This document shows positions 1-11,320 of a stretch of 64,000 nt of DNA, in pieces. The position numbers were made by a program, and so were the translations under genes. This DNA comes from Hsuehochloa calcarea. Its lineage: Eukaryota; Streptophyta; Magnoliopsida; Poales; Poaceae. The stretch lies in NCBI GenBank assembly GCA_036346395.1, contig CM070604.1, positions 35,739,662 to 35,803,661 on the forward strand, given 5' to 3'. Within the stretch, counting starts at the first letter, position 1, and every line of letters begins with the position of its first letter. The notes under the pieces are model-generated. The model searched no databases. It was not told where the DNA came from and saw only the letters and a program-made list of their open reading frames with translations.

Positions 1-100
1 GGTGTGCCCTTGCCGACTAGTCATTGCCGACCAGTCATCAGAGGAGCAGTTGGTTTTATTGAGCTGGTTGGCCTCCGGTTGAGTAGGTAACATTGGTAAA

Positions 101-1020
101 ATGACTTTTGGTATTTCTACTTCTCTCGGTATGGGAGGTGCTCTTCTAGCTTCGAATATCAAGCTAGATGGTCAAAATTATCGTGAGTGGTCATCATCGG
201 TCTGCATGCTTCTTCGGTCCATTGGTCTTCTCTCGTATATTACGGCGGAGCCTCCGACCGAGAAGACTGATGTGAAGGAAGCTACTGTATGGCGAAGTGT
301 TGATGATCGTGTTATGGGTATCTTATGTCACATTGCTGAAATTTCAATCAGGATGGATTTCATTGATCTTCCAAGTTCTCGCAAAATATGGGAGTATCTT
401 CAGCATCATTATAAGCAGACCAGTGCGGCACGTCGCTTTTCTCTTTTACAAACTCTTCATGATTTACGTCAGCAGGAGATGTCTATTGAGGAGTACTACA
501 GTTCTTTCACTCGTATTTCACGGCAGTTGACCTCCATGGTTCCTTTTTCTTGTATCGGATGTCTTTGGGTCGCGATCAAGGCGGTCATGATCGCGAGAAT
601 CTAATGTTCACTTTTGTTATGCGTCTTTGTCCAGAATTTGAGTCTATTCGCGCTCAACTACTGGGACGTGCTGTTCTTCCAACCATGGAGGCTGCCCTTG
701 CTGCATTGATTGCTGAGGAGACTCGGCTTCGCTCTCAGTTATTCGGATTGACACCATCTCAGTATGTTCTTGCGGCACCTCGTCAGGAGGTTTATCAACC
801 TATTCAACTTCCTGATGCTACATCCAACCAGGTTATATGCTCTCACTGCAAGAAGTCTGGTCATCCTGTTCAGAGGTGCTACTGCCTTCATCGAGAGCTT
901 CGACCTACATCTCATCGTCGTCATCGTGGTGTGGTTGCTGCCACCACTCCTACACCTGTTGGGGATTCAACTTTTGCCACTCAGTTGAGTCAGCTTCAGT
1001 TCCAGCTTCAGGCTCTTTAG
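101..1020 (+). pseudogene. gag: Cop1 gag (UBN2-type capsid gene, frameshifted)
   Basis: Gag packages the element RNA into cytoplasmic virus-like particles. The first frame, from the ATG at 101, reads as a UBN2-type copia capsid (LDGQNYREWSSSV near the N-terminus, then an IWEYLQHHYKQTSAARR helix). It loses homology near 545, and the product continues in another frame from about 550 with RPEFE-like capsid sequence (LCPEFESIRAQLLGR). A zinc knuckle CSHCKKSGHPVQRC (C-x2-C-x4-H-x4-C) lies near 838-879, fitting the nucleocapsid part. The frame closes with TAG at 1018, but pol continues in that same frame, so this TAG probably replaced a CAG codon. Start chosen as the first ATG before the capsid homology. 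Confidence 0.8.
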
Positions 1021-1670
1021 ACTCAAGCTCTGCAGCGGCTTTCATCTGATGTTCCTCCTAGTGGGTCTGCCAGTCTTGCTGTATCCTCTTCTTCTGTGTC
1101 AGGTACTAGTCTTCCATGGGTTTTGGATTCTGGAGCTTCTTTTCATATGACATCGAATAAGTCTCACCTTGCATCATGTCGACCTGTTATGGATGGTTCC
1201 TGTGTACATACAGCTGATGGCACCTCATGTTCAATCACTCATCAGGGCACCCTCTGTACTTCTCATTTTACTGATCCAGAAGTATCATTTGTACATCAGC
1301 TTTCTATGAATCTTATGTCTGTTGGTCAGCTTGCTGATATGTACTACTTTGTTGGGTTTAATGACTCTACTTGCTATGTCCAGGATCGTCGGACAGGAGT
1401 TCTTGTTGGTACTGGCCATCGCCTTAGAGATTCTCAGGGTCTCTACTTCCTTGATCGTTTGAGTATTACATCTTCTTCCGTTCATGTATCTTCAATTATT
1501 GCATCAGCTTCTGTTAGTTTTCCTCAGTGGCATTATCGACTTGGTCATTTGTGTGGATCTCGTCTTTCTACATTAGCTCATTAGGGTGTCCTAGGTTGTG
1601 TCATGCTGGACACTAGTTTTGATTGTAAGGGTTGCAAGCTTGGTAAACAGTTGCAACTCCCATATCCTAT
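1021..1670 (+). pseudogene. pol: Cop1 protease and GAG-pre-integrase region
   Basis: The aspartic protease active site is read as WVLDSGASFHMT (D-S-G-A) at about 1108-1152, in the frame of the second half of gag. It is followed by the usual copia protease body (VHTADG, LMSVGQLAD). The GAG-pre-integrase segment has the HYRLGH motif at about 1531 and the CKGCKLGKQ pair of cysteines at about 1624-1650. An in-frame TAG at 1582 interrupts it. In an active element the protease would cut the gag-pol polyprotein inside the particle. Confidence 0.85.
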
Positions 1671-2400
1671 TAGTACATCTCGGTCTAGCCATCCATTTGA
1701 GTTGGTTCACTCTGACGTTTGGGGTCCTGCTCCTTTTGCTTCCAAAGGTGGTCATATCTATTATGTTATTTTTATTGATGATTATTCTCGATATACTTAG
1801 GTTTACTTTATGAAACATCGTTCTCAACTCCTGCCTATTTATCAGTCTTTTGCTCGTATGGTTCACTCTCAGTTTTTCACTCCTATTCAGACCTTTCGTT
1901 CTAATTCAGGGGGGTACTTGTCGCATGTCTTTCGTCAATTTCTCTCCGCTGAGGGAACTCTTCCTCAGCTTTCCTGTACTAACGCCCATGCTCAGAATGG
2001 TGTTGCTGAACGTAAACACCGTCATCTTATTGAGACTGCTCGTACTCTTTTACTTGCATCTCATGTTCCACGACATTTTTGGGCTGATGCGGTTTCTACG
2101 GCTGTCTATCTCATTAATATGCAACCATCTTCTCGCCTTCAGGGAAAGTGTCCTCGAGAGCTCTTGTTTTTCACTCCCCCACGGTATGACCATCTTCGAG
2201 TTTTTTGTTGTACCTGCTATGTTCTGCTTCCGCCTCGTGAGCGCACCAAGTTAACAGCTCAGTCAGTTGAGTGTATTTTTCTTGGATATAGTCTTGAGCA
2301 TAAGGGCTATCGTTGTTATAATCCCTCTGCTCGGTGTATGCGTATATCTCGTGATGTTTCTTTTGTTGAGGATCATCCCTACTTTTACTCTTCTGCCACT
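1671..2400 (+). pseudogene. pol: Cop1 integrase
   Basis: The integrase catalytic core starts with FELVHSDVWGPAP (first catalytic Asp) near 1700 and FIDDYSRYT near 1775. It is broken by an in-frame TAG at 1798 in place of the expected Trp codon. It continues with the motif ending NGVAERKHRHLIETAR near 1995-2045, which contains the catalytic Glu, and with the C-terminal LGY and GYRCYNP segment near 2280-2325. The expected function is insertion of the cDNA into the host chromosome. Confidence 0.85.
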
Positions 2401-3290
2401 CGGTCCTCCTCTCCCGCTGAGTCTCTCTCCATTCTTTATCTTCTACCCATTGTTTCGTCTGATAGACCTTCTTCTGTGGAGTATTCTTCTCCATCCTTAG
2501 TCAGATCACTTTTTTCTCTTCACTATACTCGTCGGTCTAGGGTTTCTCCTGATACTCATCTTTCTACATTTTTCTCATCTGATGGCATGGCTAGTACTGA
2601 TGATACTCCTTCTGATGATCCTCCACTAGCACCGTCATCTCGGTATGAGCTTCGTGATTGTACTACTATTACTGCTCCTGACAGATATAGTTTTCTTTAT
2701 ACTGCTGTTGTGCCTGAGCCTCACACTTATCAGGAGGCTATTGTTCATCCTGAGTGGCAGTTAGCTATGGCTGAGGAGTTGGCTGCTTTGGATTGTACTC
2801 ATACATGGGATCTTGTTCCTTTACCTGCTCATGCTGTTCCTGTTACTTGCAAGTGGGTTTTTAAAGTTAAGACGAAATCTGATGGTTCTGTTGAGAGGTA
2901 CAAGGCTCGACTAGTTGCTTGTGGTTTTCAGCAGGCATATGATCGTGATTATGATCAGACATTTGCTCCTGTTGCTCATATGGTAACGGTTCGCACCCTT
3001 ATCGCTGTGGTTGATGTTCGCTCTTGGACTATGCTCTTACTCTATGTTGATGACATGTTGATTACTGGAGATGACAAGGAGTATATTGCTTTTGTTAAGC
3101 AACGGCTTAGTGAGCAGTTTTTGATGTCAGATTTGGGTCCTTTACATTATTTTCTGGGGATTGAGTTTACTCACACAGATGATGGCTACTATCTTTCTCA
3201 ACAGCGCTATATTCAGGATCTACTTGCTCGTTCTGGTCTCACTAACAGTCGGACAGCTGCTACTCCTATGGAGATTCATCTTCAGTTTTG
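2401..3290 (+). pseudogene. pol: Cop1 reverse transcriptase with internal deletion
   Basis: Reverse transcriptase is recognised by the WQLAMAEELAAL entry, CKWVFKVKTKSDGSVERYKARLVA and DQTFAPVAHM. The next recognisable block is LLLYVDDMLITGDD, which includes the YVDD active site near 3040-3055. The stretch that normally separates these blocks, with the first catalytic Asp (QLDVKNAF-type motif) and the GLKQAPR-type motif, is missing. The frame jumps straight from VVDVRSW to TMLLLYVDD, so roughly 100 or more residues are deleted in frame. A frameshift follows near 3280. The enzyme cannot be functional. Confidence 0.85.
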
Positions 3291-3990
3291 TCTACTGATG
3301 GCACTTTGCTTGAAGATCCTTCTCGTTATTGTCATATTGTTGGGAGTCTTGTCTACCTTGCAGTCGCACGCCCTGACATTGCTCGTTCTGTTCATGTGCT
3401 CAGTTAGTTTGTTTCTACTCCCACGTCTGTTCACTATGCTCACCTACTACGTGTGTTGCGCTACCTACGAGGGACTGTTGATCGTTGTCTCTTTTATTTT
3501 CGGTCGACTCAGCTTCAGCTTCATGCTTACTCTGACTCGACTTGGACGAGTGATCATGTTGATAGACGACCTATCTCTGGCTATTGCATATTTTTTGGGT
3601 CTTCACTTATTGCCTGGAAATCCAAGAAACAGATTGCAGTTTCACGGTCTAGTGCTGAGGCAGAGCTTCGAGTGTTGGCCACTACTACTTCAGAGATTGT
3701 TTGGCCGTTGGTGTTAATGATCTTGGTGTATCATGCAAGACTCAGATCTCTCCTGTGTGACAACACTAGTGCTATACAGATTGCTACTGATCCAGTGAAA
3801 CATGAGCTGACTAAGCACATTGGTGTGGATGCATCTTTCACGCGTTCTCATTGTTAACAGAAGACAATTGCTCTTCAGTATGTACCCTCTAAGATTCAAG
3901 TCGCTGATTTCTTCACTAAGGCTCAAACTCGAGAACAACATCACTTTCATCTCTCCAAACTCAATGTTTCAGATCCTCCTGACCCATGTT
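3291..3990 (+). pseudogene. pol: Cop1 RNase H, frameshifted
   Basis: After a frameshift near 3280 the polyprotein continues in another frame. It holds the end of the reverse transcriptase connection (VLRYLRGT) and copia RNase H blocks: LHAYSDSTWTSD (catalytic Asp), RRPISGYCIFFG, AWKSKKQIAVSRSSAEAE (catalytic Glu), and LLCDNTSAIQIA. A TAA stop at 3855 interrupts the C-terminus, which goes on to ADFFTK near 3910. Confidence 0.85.
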
Positions 3991-3996
3991 GAGTTT

Positions 3997-4005
3997 GAAG
4001 GGGGG
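3997..4005 (+). other. Polypurine tract of Cop1
   Basis: The run gaaggggg(g) lies directly against the LTR start TGTTATG at 4006. It is the expected position of the primer for plus-strand DNA synthesis. Confidence 0.8.
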
Positions 4006-4146
4006 TGTTATGTATATATGTATATGGCCCATATGTATTTATGGGCCACGAGGCCCATTAGCCCTTATTAGGGTTTGTAATGTAGTATATATATACTACA
4101 GTATTGATCTAATACAATTGAGAAGTTATATTATAACAGTGTAAAC
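4006..4146 (+). repeat. Cop1 3' LTR, left part
   Basis: The LTR begins TGTTATGTATATATG. After 141 bases it is cut by the 5' end of Sirevirus A. The last five bases, TAAAC (4142-4146), are the target duplicated on insertion and recur at 22212-22216. An internal ATAACA at 4133-4138 could be mistaken for the LTR end, but the sequence beyond Sirevirus A continues with LTR-like sequence. Confidence 0.8.
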
Positions 4147-5216
4147 TGTGGATATCATGGGGATATGCTCCAGATCTTAGGATGATGTGACAATTGGCAA
4201 GGGATTTTATGGTTTGTCGGTTCACAGGGTTTTCGACAAAGTTCAGGCATTCTGGAAAGGGGCGGTCCGACCGGCCATAGCATGGCGGTCCGACCGGTCC
4301 CAAATCGGTCCGACCGGCCATGTGCGGCGGTCGGGCCAGCGGTGACCAAGAGTGGTCAGAACGAGCTGGGCCAAAAATAGAGTATGTAGGCAAGTGAGGG
4401 GATCCCAATGCACTTGGTCTCATAATTTTTGGAGTCTCCAAGCAAAAGTTCTATTCGTTTTAAGTTTTCAAAATGTTTCGGAATTTCAGGGCTTGAAATT
4501 CGGCTAAATCCCTGGTGGCGGTCCGACCGGCTCACGGGGAGCGGTCCGACCGGCCAGAGGGCAGTCCGACCAGCTCACAGGGAGCGGTCGGACCGGTTTT
4601 TGACTTGTGCATCAGCCAACTTCGTGGTGATGTTGATTTGTTAGGTCAAAGTCACGGGTTTCATGGCATATGGTTTGCATGATGCATGTTTTGACTAACA
4701 TGGGTCAAGTTGTGAAGAACTTATTCCCGAATTCGTGTTTGCTTGTCTATGGTTGTGCAGGTGGCTTGGTGGTCAACGACGGTCAACGGCGAGGAGGATC
4801 GGGACTAGACTTGGAGAGTTGAGGTCCAGAACGATCGATGATGCCGGGTGAGGTCAATGACTCAAACGTGACGCAAGATGGACAAGGGTGACCTATTAGG
4901 AAATCTGAGGCGCAAGATGGCGCTAGGTGAAGCTGTTTAGGTCAAAAGGTTAAAGACGGCGCTTTGCGAAGCGTGCGTGTGTGACCCGTTTGTTAGTGGG
5001 CCTTAACGGGAGCCCAATAGAGTCAAACCCTAGAAGTTCTAGGCCTCCACTATAAATAGGAGGAGGTGATGGTTGCACCATATCAATCCTCGCTGTTTTT
5101 TCACCTCTTTGATGTTTCAAAACCCTAATTGGCTTAGGAGGAGTTGAGGTGGAGGATAGCGCTTTTGATGGTTTGAGGTGATCTTCGTGATCTTGGATTG
5201 ACCACTGTTCCTTGAT
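4147..5216 (+). repeat. Sirevirus A 5' LTR, 3'-truncated
   Basis: This segment matches the first ~1.07 kb of the 3' LTR at 20371-22211, including two clusters of CGGTCCGACCG-type interrupted palindromes (about 4263-4345 and 4518-4600) and the TATAAATA box at 5051-5058. Homology stops at ccttgat (5210-5216). There the 3' LTR continues with ggagtggg, whereas this copy jumps into gag. Confidence 0.9.
5051..5058 (+). promoter_or_regulatory. TATA box of Sirevirus A 5' LTR
   Basis: TATAAATA lies in cctccactataaataggagg and is conserved in all Sirevirus LTR copies here (7540, 16754, 21273). It is the likely core promoter of the element. Confidence 0.7.
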
Positions 5217-6664
5217 ATTGAATAAAGTGATTAATCAAATGAAAGCTGTTGATATTGAATATTCTCAATCTGAAAATGCCACCCACCTCTTGGCTGCAAT
5301 CAACACCAAGGAGTGGGAGATGAAGGCTACTGCTATAGAAGAGAATGTTGATCTTTCAAGTCTTACTTTAGAATTGCTTTATAGTAAACTCAAGACTCAT
5401 GAAATTAAAAGAGTTGATCATCCCAAGAAAGATAATTTAGCTTTGGTAGCGCATCCTCTCAAAAGGCTTTTGATGACTCTTTTGAATCTTCTTCTGGATT
5501 TTCATTTGCTTGTTTATCTGCTATTCATGAAGAGGAGCTTGAGAATATCCCTGAGGTTGAGTTAGCCCTTTTAGCTAAAAAATTCACACGGGCTTACAAC
5601 AATGTGAGAAATAAAAAGAGAGGTGGTCATGTTACTTGCTATGAGTGTGGAGAGCTTTACCACATCCGCCAATTGCCCCAAGCTAAAAGGTAAGGGTAAG
5701 CACAGGAGGAGAAGACACTTGGAAGAAGCCTCATGAGAACAACTCGAGTATGATGTCATCAAGCTCATAAAGGCCGCTCACCGGGTCCTTGCCGCTTTTG
5801 GAGAGCAATCCGTTAGTGATGTGGACTCCGGGAGCGAAGAGGAAAAGAAAGGGAAGGCCAAGGACTTTACCGGCATGTGCTTCATGGCTGACACCGACGA
5901 CATTGATAATGATGAGGTATCTTTTTCTTATGATGAGCTTTACGCTAAATATGATTCTATAGTTGAGCAAGTGCTTAGTCAAGATGAAGCGCTAGAATTT
6001 GTCATGACTAAAAATAAGAAACTAGAGTCAAAAATTGGTAAACTAAAACTAGAACTTGCAAATGTTAAGACTCTTGAACCTGATGAATGTTTATCTTGTC
6101 ATGACATGCACTCAGAATTGGCTAAACTGCAATCTGCTCACAATATTGCTTTGCAACAACTTGAAAATGCTAGAACCGAGCTAATTGAAATTAAATCTGC
6201 TCCTTGTGAAAAATGTTTAGAGTCTAGCAAGTTGATTGCTTTTGATGTATTTGATTCTAGCCCTTGCACTTCAAGCTTAGAAAAAGAACGTGAAATCAAA
6301 GATATCTTAGAAGCTGCTAGAGTCAAATATGCTAAGCTTAAGGACAATATTGAAAATACTACTTGTGCTTCTTGTTCCACTCTTAAGCTTGAAATTGCTT
6401 TATATAAGGAGAAATCTATGGATAAAACTTGTGATGCTTGTGTTAGTTTAAGAAAAGAAAATGCTTACCTTCATGATACATTAGAGAAATTTTCTAAAGG
6501 TAAAAAACAATTAAACATGATTCTTGACAAGTCTAAAACTCCTTATAAGAAGCAAGGTTTAGGATTCAATTCTTTTCAAGACAATTCAAAGACAAAAGTC
6601 ATTCAAGTCTTAGAAAAAGGTTTAATTGAATTCAAAACCCAATCTGCAAAAATATCTTTTAAAT
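5217..6664 (+). pseudogene. gag: Sirevirus A gag, 5' portion
   Basis: This stretch is homologous to positions 8904-10375 of Sirevirus B. It starts within the capsid coding region (NQMKAVDIEYSQ), runs through a SLTLELLYSKLKTHE block, and reaches a zinc knuckle start CYECGELYHIR near 5637. A two-base loss there shifts the frame before the last cysteine. A long Lys/Glu-rich coiled-coil region follows (5821-6660), with repeated Cys pairs (CEKCLESSK, CASCSTLK, CDACVSLRKE). Gag is cut at 6664 by Sirevirus B and resumes at 17671. The coiled-coil extension of gag is typical of Sireviruses. Confidence 0.85.
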
Positions 6665-8452
6665 TGTGGATTTCATGGGGATATGCTCCAGATCTTATGA
6701 TGATGTGACAATTGGCAATGGCGTTTACGGTTTGTCGTTTCACGCGTTTTCGACAAAGTTACAGGCTTACTGCTCAGGGTCGGTCCGACCGGTCCTTGCA
6801 CGGCGGTCCGACCGGTCCCATATCGGTCGGACCGCCATCCGGGCGATCGGACCGCGATGACCAAAAGTGTTCAAATCGAGTGGGCCAAAATAGGTGTTGT
6901 AGACAAGTAAGGGATCCCAATGCACTTGGTCTCATGATTTTGGAGTCTCCAAGAAAAGTTCTATTGGTTTAAAGTTTCGTAAGGTTTGGATTTTGGGAGC
7001 TTGAATTTCGCTAAGTCTAAGGGCGGTCCGACCGCTCATTGTGGAGCGGTCCGACCGCCATGGGCGGGCGATCGACCGCTCACCGGAGCGGTCAGACCGG
7101 TAACTACTTGAACGTCAGCCAACTTCGTGGCGATGTTGTTTTGTTAGGTCAAAGTCATTGGTTTCATGGCATATGATTTGCATGATGCATGTTTTGACTA
7201 ACATGGGTCAAGTTGTGAAGAACTTGTTCCCGAATACGTGTTTTCTTGTCTGTGGTTGTGCAGGTAGCTTGGTGGTCAACGACGGTCAACGGCGAGGAGA
7301 ATCGGGACTAGACGTGAAGAGTTGAGGTCCAGAACGATCGACGATGCCGGGTGAGGTCAACGACTCAAGCGTGACACAAGATGGACAAGGGTGACCTATT
7401 GGCAAATCCATGACGCATGGTGAAGCGGTTTAGGTCAAAAAGTTAAAGACGGCGCTCGCGGCGTGCGTGTGTGACCCGCTTGTTAGTGGGCCTTAACGGA
7501 GCCCAATTAAGTCAAACCCTAAGAGTTTTAGGCCTCCACTATAAATAGGAGGAGATGGTGGTCGCACCTCTCTCTCTCGCCTTTTATGTTTCAAAACCCT
7601 AATTGTCTTTAGGGAGTTGAGGTGGAGGCTAGGGCTCTTGATGGTTTGTGGTGAATTTCGTGATCCTTGATTGTCTCTCGATCCATGATGGTGTGGATGT
7701 AATCCACTTCAATCACGAAATCAATCTATGCAAGGTTTGCTTGAGATAAGTCTCTTTTCGTTCTTGCTTTCAATTTGGTGATTTTAGGGCTTTCTTTGAT
7801 CCGCGAGTTTGTGATTGATTCTTTCACGTGAATTAGCTTACTGTGATATGTATGAATCTATCTAGCATCATCTTGATCATCAATCTCTCACAAACAAGCT
7901 TTAGGATCAAGTTTTCGTTCTTGCCCGGTTTTAGACCTTCTGTTAATCAATTGACAATTGCTCAAGATCGTTCCAAGAATTATCATAATATTCGATTGGA
8001 ATAGGTCCTCAATAGCATATAGAAGGTGTGTTCAAAGTTTCATAAAGATTGGAGTTGAGAATCAAAAGTTTCACCTAATTGCAACTTCGTCATCGGGCTG
8101 ATTTTACTGTTGCAGATCGGTTCGAGTCGGCGGTCGATCGCCATCATCACCGGTCGATCGATTTTGGAGCGGTCCGACCGCCAACTAACGCCGGTCGACC
8201 GCCCGCAATCGGTCCGACCGGTTGAGTATAACGGTCGACCGCCGCAGTCTTTGTGAGTCTTGATAATCTTAGTTGATTTTGTTATATTGCTTAGGGTTTA
8301 ATTGGATTCAATACTAGTCTTCCATTTGTCTTGGTATATTGATCTTCATAGCTTTCTAATAGCTACCGGAGTTAAATTGTATTGAGTTCATAATTTGTGA
8401 AAAAGTGAGCGTGCTCCTATTCACCCCCTCTAGTCGCCTTTACGGTCCAACA
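6665..8452 (+). repeat. Sirevirus B 5' LTR
   Basis: TG...CA ends, 1788 bp. Three clusters of the interrupted palindrome CGGTC-N-GACCG and its variants occur (about 6780-6860, 7022-7105 and 8118-8240). TATAAATA lies at 7540-7547, about 875 bp into the LTR. The end ccctctagtcgcctttacggtccaaca is shared with Sirevirus A. Confidence 0.93.
7540..7547 (+). promoter_or_regulatory. TATA box of Sirevirus B 5' LTR
   Basis: TATAAATA occurs in the conserved context cctccactataaataggagg. It is the presumed start point of the genomic transcript. Confidence 0.7.
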
Positions 8453-8454
8453 AG

Positions 8455-8465
8455 TGGTATCGAGC
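8455..8465 (+). other. Sirevirus B primer-binding site (variant)
   Basis: Two bases after the LTR the sequence reads TGGTATCGAGC. The standard plant site complementary to initiator tRNA-Met is TGGTATCAGAGC, so one A is missing (CAG to CG). Confidence 0.8.
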
Positions 8466-8510
8466 CCTGTTAGTTCAATCTTGATCTTAACCGTCACCGA
8501 ACTTTGGCGA

Positions 8511-8900
8511 TGGATAAGTTTTCTACTAAACCGCATATCTTCGATGGGCACGACTATGCCTATTGGAAGAATCGTATGCGCGTCTTTCTTGAGAGCGAGG
8601 ACAAGCTATTTGGGATGTTGTTAGAGCCCATTGGTTATTCTGAAATTGCTACACCGCTTCGCAATTCTTTTGGCTAACAACAATAAGGCTAAGAATCTTT
8701 TATATGGTGCACTTGGTAGACAAGAATATGATAGAATTTGCAATCTTTCAATCACAAGCATGAAATTTGGAACACTCTCGAAACATATCATGAGGGTTCG
8801 TCCCAAATCAAAAAGGTGCGCCAAACTGTTTACAAGCGTGAGTACAATAAATTCGAGATGCGTCTGAGAGAGCATCGATGACATTTTCGATCGCTTTAAT
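8511..8900 (+). pseudogene. gag: Sirevirus B gag N-terminus
   Basis: From the ATG at 8511 the reading is MDKFSTKPHIFDGHDYAYW and onward through KNRMRVFLESED, a copia capsid N-terminus of the DUF4219/UBN2 type. The frame is lost after about 8610 and small indels continue to 8900, where the frame of the next gag segment begins. Spacing to the primer site is about 45 bases. Confidence 0.8.
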
Positions 8901-9495
8901 AAAGTAATTAATCAAATGAAAGTCGTTGATATTGAATATTCTCAATCAAAATGCCACTCATCTCTTGGCTGCAATCAACACCAAGGAGTGGGAGATGAAA
9001 GCTACTGCTATAAAAGAAAATGTTGATCTTTCAAGTCTTACTTTAGAATTGCTTTATAGTAAACTCAAGACTCATGAAATTAAAAGAGTTGATCATCCCA
9101 AGAAAGATAATTTAGCTTTGGTAGCAGATCCTCTCAAAAAGGCTTTTGATGACTCTTTTGAATCTTCTTCCGGATTTTCATTTGCTTGTTTATCTGCTAT
9201 TCATGAAGAGGAGCTTGAGAGTATTCCTGAAACAGAGTTAGCTCTTCTAGCTAAAAAATTCACACGGGCCTATAATAATGTGAGAAACAAAAAGAGAGGT
9301 GGTCCGGTGACATGCTATGAATGTGGTGAGCTAAATCATATCCGGGCAAATTGCCCCAAGCTGAAAGGTAAGAGCAATCATAAGGAAGGAAAGCCAGCTT
9401 GGAAGAAGCCTCCTTTCAACAAATCAAGGTATGAGGCAAATAAGCTTGTGAAGGTCGCTCACCGGGTCCTTGCCGCTTTGAGGATCAATCCTTGA
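8901..9495 (+). pseudogene. gag: Sirevirus B gag, capsid C-terminal part and zinc knuckle
   Basis: An open segment encodes LLAAINTKEWEMKAT, the SLTLELLYSKLKTHEIKRV block, the ALLAKKFTRAYNNVRNKK block and a zinc knuckle CYECGELNHIRANC (C-x2-C-x4-H-x4-C) near 9313-9354, followed by a Lys-rich tail. This is the RNA-binding nucleocapsid region. The corresponding knuckle of Sirevirus A is frameshifted. Confidence 0.85.
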
Positions 9496-10661
9496 GCGAT
9501 GTGGATACCGGGAGTGAGGAGGACAAGGAGGAGGAGATCCTCAAGGCAAAAAGAAAGGGAAGGCCAAAGACTTCACCGGCATGTGCTTCATGGTCGACAA
9601 TCGACGACATTGATGATGATGAGGTATCTTTTTCTTATGATGAGCTTTACGCTAAATATGATTCTATAGTTGAGCAATTGCTTAGTCAAGATGAAGCGCT
9701 AGAATTTGTTATGACAAAAAATAAGAAATTAGAGTCAAAGATTAACAAATTGAAAGTAGAGCTTAAAACTGCTTAGACTCTTGAACCTGATGAATGTTTA
9801 TCTTGTCATGCTATGCATTCTGAAATTACCAAGTTACAATCTGCTCATAATATTTGTGTACAACAACTTGAGAATGCTAAATCTGAACTAAATGAAATTA
9901 AAAGTGCTCCTTGTGAAAAATGTTTAGATTCTAGTAAATTGATTGCTTTTGATGTTTTTGATTCTAGCCCTTGCACTTCATGCTTAGAAAAAGAACGTGA
10001 AATCAAAGATATCTTAGAAGCTGCTAGAGTCAAATATGCTAAGCTTAAGGACAATATTGAAAATACTACTTGTGCTTCATGTTCCACTCTTAAGCTTGAA
10101 ATTGCTTTTTATAAGGAAAAATCTATGGATAAAACTTGTGATTCTTGTGTTAACTTGAGAAAAGAAAATGCTTACCTTCATGATACATTAGAAAAATTTT
10201 CTAAAGGTAAGAAACAATTAAACATGATTCTTGACAAGTCTAAAACTCCTTTTAAGAAGCAAGGTTTAGGATTCAATTCTTTTCAAGACAATTCAAACTC
10301 AAAAGCCATTCAAGTCTTGGAAAAAGGTTTAATTGAATTCAAAACCCAACCTCCAAAAATATCTTTTAAATCTGCAGGTTTTGCCCAACCTTGTATTAAT
10401 TCAAATGGTGCGTCTTCTAGTGGTACCAAGTACCATTGCACTTATTGCAAAAAGGGTGGACATTTGATTGAATACTGTTGGCGTAGGTTGAAAAATAATA
10501 GAAAAAATTTTGATAGAATTTCATTCATGCAACCTAGAGCTTCTATGAGGCATGGTAACACTGAAAAGAATAAACCTGGATTAGGATTTTTATCTCATGC
10601 AAATCATTATGTTTCTAGACATCCTAATTCTAATGTGTATCGATCAAGGTCCGATCATTGA
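9496..10661 (+). pseudogene. gag: Sirevirus B gag coiled-coil extension with second zinc knuckle
   Basis: The segment begins with an acidic stretch (VDTGSEEDKEEE), then a long heptad-like Lys/Glu/Leu region (KNKKLESKINKLKVEL, MHSEITKLQSAH) carrying evenly spaced Cys-x2-Cys pairs (CEKC, CTSC, CASC, CDSC). A second zinc knuckle, CTYCKKGGHLIEYC, lies near 10438-10479. Breaks occur at 9774 (TAG) and near 9490. Large gag proteins of this build are characteristic of Sireviruses. The role of the Cys pairs is unknown to me. Confidence 0.8.
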
Positions 10662-11320
10662 GTGGTCACCGGTCTGACCGTTTTGGTCACCGGTCTGACC
10701 GCCAGAACAAAGCCGGTCAGACCGCCCATGGATAGTTCAAGTCTCATTTTAATTTAAACATTGGTCATAACCGAATGTTAAATGAAATCAAGGATAGTAC
10801 TTCTGGTTTGTATACTCCTTGCAGACGTGTGTCTCAGTACTGGATTCCTAAATCTTGTTTATCTAATCCCAGTATTGAGACACATCGTTCTTTTACTTCT
10901 TGATTTTTAGGATTGTCGCGGAAAGGGGAAGAACACGTGGTTCGTTGACTCCGGATGTTCACGCCACATGACAGGGAACTCAAAATGGTTCACCTCTTTC
11001 ACGCGAGCAACATGTGATGACTTCATCACCTTTGGAGATGATACACAAGGGCGAATTGAAGGAACAGGATCAATTAGGGTAAACAACAAATTCATTTTAA
11101 AGGATGTCGCTCTTGTGGACAAGCTTAGGTATAATCTCCTTCTGCTTTCTCGACTTCTTGATGATGGCTATGAGACTGCTTTTAAGAAAAATGCTTGTCG
11201 TGTGCTTGATTCTACTGGTGAGCTTGTGTTTGGAATCTCTAGAGTTGGTAGAATTTTTGGAGCTGATTTTTCAGAATCTCTTGCTGGATCTCTTAAATGT
11301 TTGCTTACATCGTCTTCTGA
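10662..11320 (+). pseudogene. pol: Sirevirus B gag-pol junction and protease
   Basis: After gag, a short region with three CGGTC-type motifs (10664-10720) precedes RRVSQYWIPKSC. The protease follows, with active site WFVDSGCSRHMTG near 10938-10976 and then the body with GRIEGTGSIR, LKDVALVDKLRYNLL and LLDDGYE up to about 11170. Confidence 0.82.

Noticed and set aside
4133..4138. ATAACA as the 3' end of the Cop1 LTR
   Set aside because: LTR-like sequence continues on the other side of Sirevirus A and ends at CTAACA (22317), which fits better with the TGTTA start.
4109..4441. Reading frames with repeated GPTGP- or RSDR-type peptides in the LTRs (also near 6700, 15800, 20300 and 38500)
   Set aside because: They come from the CGGTC-N-GACCG palindrome clusters of the Sirevirus LTRs, which read through in several frames.
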